Shown here: positions 36,417 through 44,614 of the stretch, in pieces | Position numbering within the stretch: the first letter of the stretch is position 1 | How the letters are laid out: the number at the start of each line of letters is the position of its first letter | DNA from: an uncultured Dysgonomonas sp. | GTDB taxonomy: Bacteria > Bacteroidota > Bacteroidia > Bacteroidales > Dysgonomonadaceae | DNA: 64,000 nt | NCBI GenBank assembly: GCA_945273835.1 | Contig: CALYPL010000010.1 | Span: 25,229 to 89,228, forward strand | Direction of reading: 5' to 3' | Program-made: the position numbers and the translations under genes | Notes under the pieces: generated by a model | Database searches by the model: none | Seen by the model: the letters and a program-made list of their open reading frames with translations, nothing else | Told to the model about the DNA's origin: nothing

Positions 36417-37165
36417 TGGTGCAACAAAAAAAGATATTGGTCATTACAGATAACGGACTTCTTTATAACGAGGTTAAACACATCCTTGATGCGGAATTTA
36501 AAGAGATTGCTCCCTGCTTTACCTTTAAAAGAAGTAAAAACTCATCAAAAAAAAGGCTTTACACAGCGGGAATTGAGCATCTTGAAGAGGTAAATATTAA
36601 AGAAGACTATGCATCTGTTATTCATGATTTTGACATAATAATATCTTTACATTGCAAACAAATCTTTCCATCGGAGTTAGTCAACAAAAAATTATGTATC
36701 AACATTCATCCCGGATATAATCCGTACAATAGAGGTTGGTATCCGCAGGTTTTCGCAATAATCGGAGGCAATCGGTTAGGAGCAACCATCCACATCATGG
36801 ATGAGCAGGTAGATCATGGTGCAATAATCGCTCGCAAAGAAGTTACCATCAAAAGCTATTATACATCAAAAGAAGCCTACGAAGAAGTTTTAAAAGCAGA
36901 AATGGATCTGTTCAGAGAAAATATAGCTCAGATCGTTTCAGGAAATTTCTCAATCAGTAATCCTGAAACAGAAGGAGAATACCATTCAATAGATGATTAC
37001 AACAGGCTTTGCCAACTCAATCCTGATGAAAAGCTGACAATGGGCGAAGCCATTGACAAACTGAGAGCTTTGAGCCACGGAGAATATAAAAACGCGTACT
37101 TCATTGATAAGGACGGCAATAAAATCTATGTGAAACTCGAACTCACAAAAAGCGAAACAAAATAG
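36416..37165 (+). CDS. nucleotide-amino-sugar N-formyltransferase (VioF-like)
   Basis: A 249-residue formyltransferase that should use N10-formyltetrahydrofolate to formylate the amino group of a dTDP-dideoxyamino sugar. The catalytic Asn96 and His98 sit in CINIHPGYNPYNRGWYPQ and the Asp in DEQVDHGAII (about 133), the triad of this family. The NxHPGxNPYNRGWxPQ sequence is, as I recall, that of VioF/QdtF/FdtF enzymes of O-antigen clusters. The C-terminal part (SIDDYNRLCQLNPDEKLTMGE) adds the tail typical of VioF. It overlaps the aminotransferase stop by one base and abuts the next glycosyltransferase gene directly. Expected product: a 4-formamido-4,6-dideoxyhexose (or the 3-isomer). Confidence 0.85.
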   Translation: MVQQKKILVITDNGLLYNEVKHILDAEFKEIAPCFTFKRSKNSSKKRLYTAGIEHLEEVNIKEDYASVIHDFDIIISLHCKQIFPSELVNKKLCINIHPGYNPYNRGWYPQVFAIIGGNRLGATIHIMDEQVDHGAIIARKEVTIKSYYTSKEAYEEVLKAEMDLFRENIAQIVSGNFSISNPETEGEYHSIDDYNRLCQLNPDEKLTMGEAIDKLRALSHGEYKNAYFIDKDGNKIYVKLELTKSETK

Positions 37166-38035
37166 ATGGAAAAGCCTTTAGTATCGGTTTGTCTGATCAC
37201 ATACAATCAAGAAAAGTTTATAAGAGAAACGCTTGACGGTATTTTGATGCAAAAAACCGACTTTCACGTTGAAGTAGTTATCGGAGAAGATTGCAGTACA
37301 GACAGTACACGCCTGATCTGTGACGAATATATATCTAAATTTCCCGACAAAATCCGCTCTTTATATCACACAAAAAACGTGGGAATGGCGCAAAACTGGA
37401 TATTGACGATGAAGGCTTGCAAAGGGAAATACATCGCCATCTGCGAAGGTGACGACTATTGGACAGACCCGCTAAAGCTCCAAAAACAAGCCGATCTGAT
37501 GGAAGCGCACCCCGAATATTCGATGTGCGCTCATAACGCCGATATCCTTGAATATGGCAATCTAAAAAAATTGCCACCTATAAACTCAACAGAGCTTGAC
37601 ATCAATGATATTATACAAAAAGACTGGGGTATAATGACGGCTTCGATTATGTTCCGATCAGATGAGTTGGCTATCCCCGAATGGTATGGTGAGATTAAGA
37701 ATTGTGACTACGCGTTGCAATTATTGATGGGTACGAAAGGCAAGATGGGGATTTTACCCGATATTATGTCAGTATACCGTAAACACGAGGCGGGCATATC
37801 AAGTACCTTACGTCCCCTTAGCCAAGCAGCGTGGATTATATATTTGCTTTTTGAATTTAATACATATACAAGCAAGAAATATCACCAAGAGATAATCGCC
37901 AAGATCAAACGGATATATCACAATCAAATAGGCTTTGCCCAAGAATATAGCTTAAAAAAAGCAACGGCTGTTTTAAGATTTTATCGTATGTTTGTGCCTA
38001 TCGCTCCCTTTGCCATTCGTAAATTAAGGTCATGA
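37166..38035 (+). CDS. glycosyltransferase family 2
   Basis: A 289-residue GT2 enzyme: VSVCLITYNQEKFIRETLDG, VIGEDCSTDSTRLICDEY, and ICEGDDYWTDPLKLQKQADL (about 92-111), then CDYALQLLMGTKG. It is related to the product of 34269-35123. It starts at the base after the formyltransferase stop, so it is a good candidate to transfer the formamido sugar, though only by position. Its stop overlaps the next ATG by 4 bases. Confidence 0.88.
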   Translation: MEKPLVSVCLITYNQEKFIRETLDGILMQKTDFHVEVVIGEDCSTDSTRLICDEYISKFPDKIRSLYHTKNVGMAQNWILTMKACKGKYIAICEGDDYWTDPLKLQKQADLMEAHPEYSMCAHNADILEYGNLKKLPPINSTELDINDIIQKDWGIMTASIMFRSDELAIPEWYGEIKNCDYALQLLMGTKGKMGILPDIMSVYRKHEAGISSTLRPLSQAAWIIYLLFEFNTYTSKKYHQEIIAKIKRIYHNQIGFAQEYSLKKATAVLRFYRMFVPIAPFAIRKLRS

Positions 38036-38850
38036 AATTATCTGTCATAACAATCAATCTGAATAACGAGAAAGGTTTGCGTCAAACTTTAGAAAGTATT
38101 GCCTGTCAAACGTTTCCAGATTATGAATTAATAGTGATAGACGGAGGTTCTACCGATGGCAGTATAGATATAATAAAAAACTATCAACACAAAATCAGCT
38201 ATTGGATCAGTGAGCCGGATAATGGTATTTACCATGCAATGAATAAAGGAATCAGACAGTCGAAAGGAGATTATCTGTATTTCCTCAACTCCGGCGACAA
38301 ACTGGCATCCGATACAGTTTTAAACGAAGTTTTCAGTTCAACGATCAATTCTCCGTTTATTTGCGGAAACTTTATCACGGAATCAAAAGGTATCTTCAAA
38401 CAGGAATATCCTTATAAAAACAGAGATTGGAGCTTCGCGCTCTATGATATTTATTCGGGAGATTTATGTCATCAGGCGTTTTTTATCAATAAGAATATGT
38501 TCAATCAATATGGTCTTTATGATGAACGTCTGAAAATATCCGCCGACTGGAAACTATTTTTTGTTGCCATAGGCATTAATCATCAAGAAGTTATATACAA
38601 AGATATTGATGTAGTTATCTACAATATGGACGGGCTCAGTTCGACTATTGGCGGTAAGTTTATCCACGAAGAACGTAAAAGCATTGTTTTTGAAGAACTA
38701 CCCTATTCTACGGCTTCAAAATTGGAGCGACTGTACACTCTCGAACAGAATTCTTATATCTCCGATATCATATTATCCCGTAAATGGATATTTTTTATTT
38801 TCAGAGCGTTCTGTAAAATAGGCAGAATATCAGGTTTTGTCAAATCATAA
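38032..38850 (+). CDS. glycosyltransferase family 2, WcaE-like, copy 3
   Basis: A 272-residue member of the WcaE-like set: SVITINLNNEKGLRQT, VIDGGSTDGSIDII, YWISEPDNGIYHAMNKGI and LYFLNSGDK. It resembles the two adjacent copies at 31802-33415. It is the last gene of the locus; its end overlaps the convergent rRNA methyltransferase gene by 6 bases, with no terminator hairpin between. Confidence 0.88.
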   Translation: MKLSVITINLNNEKGLRQTLESIACQTFPDYELIVIDGGSTDGSIDIIKNYQHKISYWISEPDNGIYHAMNKGIRQSKGDYLYFLNSGDKLASDTVLNEVFSSTINSPFICGNFITESKGIFKQEYPYKNRDWSFALYDIYSGDLCHQAFFINKNMFNQYGLYDERLKISADWKLFFVAIGINHQEVIYKDIDVVIYNMDGLSSTIGGKFIHEERKSIVFEELPYSTASKLERLYTLEQNSYISDIILSRKWIFFIFRAFCKIGRISGFVKS

Positions 38851-40230
38851 CACTTTGACCTCATTATCGGGGATATTGGCTGATCTTATACGCCACTCCT
38901 GAGGATACAGATTATTAGCCCGATTACCAATATTTTTCACAAAACCAATCGGAATATTTTCATATGTCAAAAGGATATAGCCTTTAGGCGTGTCGGGTAG
39001 CATAAGAGGTTCTTTCCTCAAATAATTTATAGCTGTGCCCCAATCTAATTCATATTGAGTAAAAGCTGAGCGATTAAGTTCGAGGCTCATGGCAAGCGAT
39101 TGAGACGGAATAAAATCCTTTCCTTTAAATTCGCCCATTGATACACCTGAAGAAATAACATGCAATGATTGACGAAAATTAATCATCTTATCGGCAATGG
39201 CTTGAGGTAGTGCTATCCAAGAATTATTTTCTTCGATAAACATAAAGCTGCTTTTGTCCTTTATGTAATCCTTATACATATCGGGCAGAACATTAGATTT
39301 ACGTCCTTTATTTTTAGAAGTTCGCCCTGCATCAGATTTATACCTTTCTTCTGCATTCTTTCTTAACAAGGCGAAAAAGAATCCTTCACCTTTGGTCTTA
39401 TGCGGAAAGAACCGATAGGCATCAACTCCATTAATTAAAGAAGAAGTTATCACCCACTCTGCCTGAATTTTTACAGGCAAAGTTTCAGCTCCAAATTCAT
39501 TGCATATCCATTGCACATTCTGCTCGTTTTCTTCCTCATTATATGTACAGGTGCTGTACATCATGAATCCACCGGGTTTCAGACTGTCCCATATATCGGC
39601 AATAATGCGTCTCTGACGTTGCTGACATAACTTCACATTATCGACAGACCATTCGCTAATTGCCCCTGCATCTTTGCGGAACATCCCCTCGCCCGAACAA
39701 GGTGCGTCAACCAAAATAACATCAAAAGCATTCTTTAATTTACCGATTTGCACAGGGTCGTTATTACTTACCATCGTGTTGGCATAGCCCCATTTAGTCA
39801 TATTTTCCGCCAAAATATTAGATCGTGAACGGATAATTTCATTCGAGACAAGCAAACTATCGGATGAAATCAGACTTGCCAACAAAGTAGATTTTCCGCC
39901 CGGAGCGGCACAAAGATCCAATACACATACATCTGAATCGACATATTGAGTGAATGCCTGTTCAATAAACATAGACGATGCTTCCTGAACATAATAGCAA
40001 CCTGCATGAAACAAAGGGTCGTACGTGAATTGCGGACGACTATCCAGATAATATCCTTCTTTACACCATGGAATAGGGGCATATTGTTTTATAGATGCGC
40101 CATTCGGATATTTCTTATTATTAATCCTTATACTCACCGGTACATCTTGACGCAAAGCCTCGGCAAAATTTTCCCAATCATAACCGATAAGGCATTTAGT
40201 TCGTTCAATAAAGGTCTGAGGAAGATTCAT
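38845..40230 (-). CDS. RNA cytosine C5-methyltransferase, NOL1/NOP2/Sun (RsmF-like)
   Basis: A 461-residue SAM-dependent methyltransferase that makes m5C, most likely in 16S rRNA. Family features: AAPGGKST (SAM-binding motif), DAPCSGEGMFRKD with one catalytic Cys (about 178) and YSTCTYNEEENE with the other (about 228), the two-cysteine mechanism of Nop2/RsmB/RsmF. After about 290 there is an insertion and a C-terminal PUA-like region (YILLTYENIPIGFVKNIGNRANNLYP) as in RsmF. It overlaps the last glycosyltransferase gene tail to tail by 6 bases, so the two transcripts are partly antisense. Target base not assignable. Confidence 0.9.
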   Translation of the reverse strand: MNLPQTFIERTKCLIGYDWENFAEALRQDVPVSIRINNKKYPNGASIKQYAPIPWCKEGYYLDSRPQFTYDPLFHAGCYYVQEASSMFIEQAFTQYVDSDVCVLDLCAAPGGKSTLLASLISSDSLLVSNEIIRSRSNILAENMTKWGYANTMVSNNDPVQIGKLKNAFDVILVDAPCSGEGMFRKDAGAISEWSVDNVKLCQQRQRRIIADIWDSLKPGGFMMYSTCTYNEEENEQNVQWICNEFGAETLPVKIQAEWVITSSLINGVDAYRFFPHKTKGEGFFFALLRKNAEERYKSDAGRTSKNKGRKSNVLPDMYKDYIKDKSSFMFIEENNSWIALPQAIADKMINFRQSLHVISSGVSMGEFKGKDFIPSQSLAMSLELNRSAFTQYELDWGTAINYLRKEPLMLPDTPKGYILLTYENIPIGFVKNIGNRANNLYPQEWRIRSANIPDNEVKVL

Positions 40231-40350
40231 GCCACCAAATTACAACTATTTTTTAAGAATTATCTGAATATTTACTTCTAATTTATCTATGAGTTTTATA
40301 CTAATATAGAATATATGCCGTTGTGATTATATCATCCTGATGTGTCAAAA

Positions 40351-41502
40351 ATGAAATTTTTCGAGAACAAAACTCTTATCAAATATTTATTTATTGCAAT
40401 TGCGATAGTCATCGCATTAGGCTCATTATTTGTATCGCATCAGCTTGTTCAAGACTTATCGAAAGAGGAAGAGTCTAAGATTAAGATATGGGCTGAAGCT
40501 ACAAAAGAGGCTGCTTGCGCTGACACTGTGGCGTTGAGCAATATAAATCTTATACTACAAATTATAGAAAGTAATAAGACTATACCCGTTATTCTTTATG
40601 ACAAGAAAGATGATTATTATACTTCACATAATATAAAAACTTCGAACAAAAATGAGCAAACTTTTTTGAAGGAGAAAGCCTTATCTTTTGAAAAACGCCA
40701 CGACCCGATTCTGATCGAGACAGGTGATTTTGAACAATATGTATATTATGACGATTCTTATACGCTGAAACGCTTACAAGCCTATCCATACATTCAGCTT
40801 GGGGTGATATCCGTTTTTCTCATCATCTCGTTCATAGCCCTGATAACTACTAAAAAAATGGAACAAGACCGCCTATGGGTCGGGTTATCAAAGGAGACAG
40901 CCCATCAGTTGGGAACACCAATTTCATCTCTTATGGCATGGATAGAATATTTGAAGCTGAAGGAAGTTGACGCCTCGATATTATCAGATATGGAAAAGGA
41001 TATAGAACGACTACAAACCGTGACCGAACGCTTCTCTAAAATAGGTTCGGTGCCTGCGCTTGAAAAAGCAAATATTGTTGATTCATTAACTCAAACAGTG
41101 AGTTATCTGGAGAAACGGATGTCGAATAAAGTCAGTTTTATTCATAATTTTCCCGATCGCAAATTGTATTCACTCATTAGTGCCCCACTCTTCGGATGGG
41201 TAATTGAAAACCTCACCAAAAATGCCATCGACGCAATGTGCGGTCAAGGTACCATCATTTATTCTATATCAGAAAAAGCCGACTTGATCATTATTGATAT
41301 ACAGGATACAGGGAAAGGTATTCAGAAATCAAAGTTTAAAGAAATTTTCACACCCGGATACACTACTAAAACACGAGGTTGGGGGCTTGGGCTATCGTTA
41401 GCCAAACGCATTATAGAAACCTACCATAAGGGTAAAATCTACGTCAAATCATCAGAGTTAAATGTTGGCACAATCATTCGCATAGAAGTAAGCAAATGCT
41501 GA
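40351..41502 (+). CDS. orphan membrane sensor histidine kinase
   Basis: A 383-residue two-span kinase. Transmembrane segments at about 10-31 (LIKYLFIAIAIVIALGSLFV) and 146-166 flank a small periplasmic sensor domain of about 115 residues. The phospho-acceptor His185 lies in SKETAHQLGTPISSL; N box ENLTKNAIDAM, G1 DTGKGI, F box FTPGYTTK and G2 GWGLGLSLAKRI are all intact. No response regulator is next to it. The GTG three codons upstream is an alternative start, but ATG 40351 is preferred. The periplasmic domain has no match I recognise, and the signal is unknown. Confidence 0.9.
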   Translation: MKFFENKTLIKYLFIAIAIVIALGSLFVSHQLVQDLSKEEESKIKIWAEATKEAACADTVALSNINLILQIIESNKTIPVILYDKKDDYYTSHNIKTSNKNEQTFLKEKALSFEKRHDPILIETGDFEQYVYYDDSYTLKRLQAYPYIQLGVISVFLIISFIALITTKKMEQDRLWVGLSKETAHQLGTPISSLMAWIEYLKLKEVDASILSDMEKDIERLQTVTERFSKIGSVPALEKANIVDSLTQTVSYLEKRMSNKVSFIHNFPDRKLYSLISAPLFGWVIENLTKNAIDAMCGQGTIIYSISEKADLIIIDIQDTGKGIQKSKFKEIFTPGYTTKTRGWGLGLSLAKRIIETYHKGKIYVKSSELNVGTIIRIEVSKC

Positions 41503-41551
41503 TAAAAAGCCAATGTTATCTAATTTTAAATAGAATTCATATCATTTTTAC

Positions 41552-41559
41552 TATTTTTG
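41552..41559 (+). promoter_or_regulatory. possible -7 element for the MFS transporter gene
   Basis: TATTTTTG, an exact TAnnTTTG, lies 43 bases before the ATG. No -33 TTTG. Confidence 0.4.
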
Positions 41560-41601
41560 TATCTAATAGTTAAAATATTTATTTGTAAACCTTGAATAAT
41601 A

Positions 41602-43071
41602 ATGACAAAATTTTCAAGAGCGTTTTGGGTCGCAAACTCCGTAGAGTTGTTAGAGCGACTGGCATATTATGCTGTTTTTATAGTATTAACAATCTATCTG
41701 TCTAACATCTGGGGATTTTCTGATGCGCAAGCAGGTATCATATCAGGGGTATTCTCGGCTTTCCTGTATTTCCTGCCCACTTTTGCGGGTGCATACGCCG
41801 ATAAGATCGGATTCAGAAAAGCTATTATGCTTGCATTCTCATTGCTGACTATCGGATATTTGGGTTTAGGCTTATTGCCGACTATGCTCGAAAACGCCGG
41901 ATTGGTTTCTTACGGAACGGGCGAAGGTAAAGGGGCATTCTCCGCTTTCTTCAAAAATATCGGACTTATTGAATTTGGTAAAAACACGGTTTACACCGGT
42001 TTGCAAGACAGTCCGCACCAATGGTCAATCGTACCGGTGCTATTGTTTATCGTTGTAGGCGGTGCATTCATAAAATCAGTAGTATCGGGTACAGTAGCAA
42101 AAGAAACTACTGCCGAAACACGAGTCAGGGGTTTTTCAATTTTTTATATGCTTATAAATATAGGAGCTTTCGCCGGAAAAACGGTGGTTGACCCTCTACG
42201 CAAAAGTCTTGGAGACTGGGGACTGGTTTATCTGAATTACTTCTCGTCTTTTATGGTTTTCATTGCCCTTATTCTCGTCTATTTCATGTATAAATCGAAT
42301 CAAACGGCAGGACAGGGCAAAACTTTCGGCGAGCTATGGTCGGCTTTGAAAAAAGTATGTTCAAATGGTCGTTTGGTAACTTTGATACTTATTACCAGCG
42401 GTTTCTGGATCGTTCAACAACAAATGTATGCTTCGATGCCTAAATACGTTATCCGCATGGTAGGCGAAGACGCTTCACCGGGATGGATAGCCAACGTTAA
42501 TCCTCTTGTTGTGGCATTGTGCGTAAACTTAGTGACTACCATCATGAAAAAACGCACAGCATTATCCTCCATTACTGTTGGTATGTTCATCATCCCGATA
42601 TCGGCTTTGATTATGGCTTCCGGAAATATAATGGGTAGTGATCTTATACACATTTTCGGACTTGAAATACACCCCATAACTCTGATGATGATTGTTGGTA
42701 TTGCTTTTCAGGCTATTGCTGAATGTTTTATATCACCCCGCTTTCTCGAATATTTTTCTATGCAATCGCCCAAAGGTGAAGAGGGCCTATATTTAGGATT
42801 CAGCCATTTGCATTCATTTATATCATCACTTGTCGCTTTCGGAATTTCGGGTTTCCTTCTCGAATGGTTCTGTCCGAACCCTAAATCGGAGCGTTTTGCA
42901 AACTCAATTAATTTCGAAGCTGATTATGCGGCGGCAACGGCTAATGCGCATTATTTATGGTATGTGTTTTTCTGCATCGGATTGGTGGCAGCAATAGCTC
43001 TTGTCATATACGGAAGAGTAGTCAAAAAGAAAGATGAGAAAATAGCAAATACTCTGAAAGATAGCAAATAA
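41602..43071 (+). CDS. MFS transporter, POT/PTR-like
   Basis: A 489-residue inner-membrane transporter with about 12 hydrophobic segments. The start FWVANSVELLERLAYYAVFIVL resembles the first helix of proton-dependent oligopeptide transporters (ERxxYY motif), and FLPTFAGAYADKIGFRKAIM is the MFS motif A loop. A loop of some 40 residues (about 100-140, GTGEGKGAFSAFFKNIGL) lies between helices, as in some Bacteroidetes members. Substrate could be small peptides, which would fit the peptidases in this window, but MFS specificity is not readable. It stands alone with a promoter-like element. Confidence 0.8.
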   Translation: MTKFSRAFWVANSVELLERLAYYAVFIVLTIYLSNIWGFSDAQAGIISGVFSAFLYFLPTFAGAYADKIGFRKAIMLAFSLLTIGYLGLGLLPTMLENAGLVSYGTGEGKGAFSAFFKNIGLIEFGKNTVYTGLQDSPHQWSIVPVLLFIVVGGAFIKSVVSGTVAKETTAETRVRGFSIFYMLINIGAFAGKTVVDPLRKSLGDWGLVYLNYFSSFMVFIALILVYFMYKSNQTAGQGKTFGELWSALKKVCSNGRLVTLILITSGFWIVQQQMYASMPKYVIRMVGEDASPGWIANVNPLVVALCVNLVTTIMKKRTALSSITVGMFIIPISALIMASGNIMGSDLIHIFGLEIHPITLMMIVGIAFQAIAECFISPRFLEYFSMQSPKGEEGLYLGFSHLHSFISSLVAFGISGFLLEWFCPNPKSERFANSINFEADYAAATANAHYLWYVFFCIGLVAAIALVIYGRVVKKKDEKIANTLKDSK

Positions 43072-43152
43072 AAAGCAAGCCCTGTTCTCTGTAACAAAAT
43101 TTATTCACTTAGTTTATCTTTAGTGCATAATGGGTTTTAGCACTTTAAACGT

Positions 43153-43160
43153 TATCTTTG
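43153..43160 (+). promoter_or_regulatory. possible -7 element for rlmD
   Basis: TATCTTTG, an exact TAnnTTTG, lies 26 bases before the rlmD ATG. -33 side weak. Confidence 0.42.
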
Positions 43161-43186
43161 CATCCGTTTAAGATTAACTAAAAAAT

Positions 43187-44602
43187 ATGGCGAGAAAAAA
43201 CAAAACGCTTCCTCTTATTGAGAATGTGGAAATAAGTGGTATAGCTGCTGAAGGCAAAGCGATAGCTAAAGTTGACGATATGGTTGTATTTATACCTTTC
43301 GTCGTACCGGGCGATGTAATTGATTTACAATTGACTCGTAAAAAAAACAAATATGCCGAAGGCAAACCTGCTCGCTTCATTAAATATTCGCCAGATCGGG
43401 TTAAAGCGTTTTGTGAACATTTCGGGATATGCGGCGGTTGTAAATGGCAGATATTGCCTTATGAGGAACAGCTGAAGTACAAGCAACAGCAGGTTTTCGA
43501 TAATCTTACCCGCATCGGTAAAATTGATATACCTGAAATGATGCCTATATTAGGATCGGATAAAACTCAATTTTATCGTAACAAGCTCGAATTTACGTTT
43601 TCAAATAAAAAATGGCTAACGCAAGAGCAAATTGAATCGGGCATAAGTTTTGACGACATCAATATGAATGCCGCAGGTTTTCATATACCGGGGTGTTTCG
43701 ATAAAGTGCTTGATATACATAAGTGTTGGTTGCAAAATGATATTTCTAACCGCATTCGTAATTTTGTACGCCAATATTGCTTCGATAAAGGCTATACTTT
43801 CTTCGATTTACGGAATCGCGGAGGTCTGATGCGTACTCTTATCGTAAGAACTTCCACAACAGGCGAACTGATGCTTATTGTGGTATTTTACGATGATGAT
43901 AAGGAAAAGCAAGAAGATGTTCTTAACGCCATCGATCGTGAGTTTCCGCAAATAACCTCTTTACTATACATCGTTAATCAGAAAGCGAATGATACTATTA
44001 CCGATCAAGAGGTATTGGTATGGAGAGGTAACGATTTTATATATGAAGAAATGGAAGGACTTAAATATAAAATCGGACCCAAATCGTTTTATCAGACTAA
44101 CAGTGAACAGGCTTATAATCTATACAAAATAACACGTGAATTCGCCGGACTTACAGGCAGTGAACTGGTCTATGATCTTTACACGGGAACAGGTACAATC
44201 GCAAACTTCGTGGCACGTCAAGCTAAAAAAGTTATCGGTATAGAGTATGTTGAAGATGCGATTGAGGATGCTAAAGTAAATTCTTCAATTAACGCAATTG
44301 ATAATACTCTCTTCTATGCCGGCGACATGAAGGATATATTGACTCAAGATTTTATCAATGAACATGGTCGTCCTGACGTGATTATCACCGACCCACCAAG
44401 AGCCGGAATGCACGATGATGTTATAAATACAATTTTGTTTGCTGAACCAAATCGTATTGTATATGTCAGCTGTAATCCTGCTACTCAGGCACGAGACCTC
44501 AGCCTTTTAGACGCAAAATATAAAGTTGAGAAAGTAAGACCTGTCGATATGTTTCCGCATACACACCATGTTGAAAATGTGGTGCTTCTGAGCAAAAGAT
44601 AA
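43187..44602 (+). CDS. rlmD: 23S rRNA (uracil-5-)-methyltransferase RlmD-like
   Basis: A 471-residue TrmA-family enzyme that makes m5U in 23S rRNA. It has an N-terminal TRAM domain (about 10-70), the 4Fe-4S cysteines Cys76, Cys82, Cys85 (CEHFGICGGCKW) and a fourth Cys near 184 (DIHKCWL), then the SAM domain with YDLYTGTGTIANF, ITDPPRAGM and the catalytic Cys in YVSCNPATQARDL (about 428). The FeS cluster separates RlmD/RlmC from TrmA. Bacteroidetes can carry more than one such gene, so the exact position (U1939 or U747) is inferred. Convergent with the LptD-like gene, 12 bases apart. Confidence 0.88.
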   Translation: MARKNKTLPLIENVEISGIAAEGKAIAKVDDMVVFIPFVVPGDVIDLQLTRKKNKYAEGKPARFIKYSPDRVKAFCEHFGICGGCKWQILPYEEQLKYKQQQVFDNLTRIGKIDIPEMMPILGSDKTQFYRNKLEFTFSNKKWLTQEQIESGISFDDINMNAAGFHIPGCFDKVLDIHKCWLQNDISNRIRNFVRQYCFDKGYTFFDLRNRGGLMRTLIVRTSTTGELMLIVVFYDDDKEKQEDVLNAIDREFPQITSLLYIVNQKANDTITDQEVLVWRGNDFIYEEMEGLKYKIGPKSFYQTNSEQAYNLYKITREFAGLTGSELVYDLYTGTGTIANFVARQAKKVIGIEYVEDAIEDAKVNSSINAIDNTLFYAGDMKDILTQDFINEHGRPDVIITDPPRAGMHDDVINTILFAEPNRIVYVSCNPATQARDLSLLDAKYKVEKVRPVDMFPHTHHVENVVLLSKR

Positions 44603-44614
44603 TAAAATAGTTTA

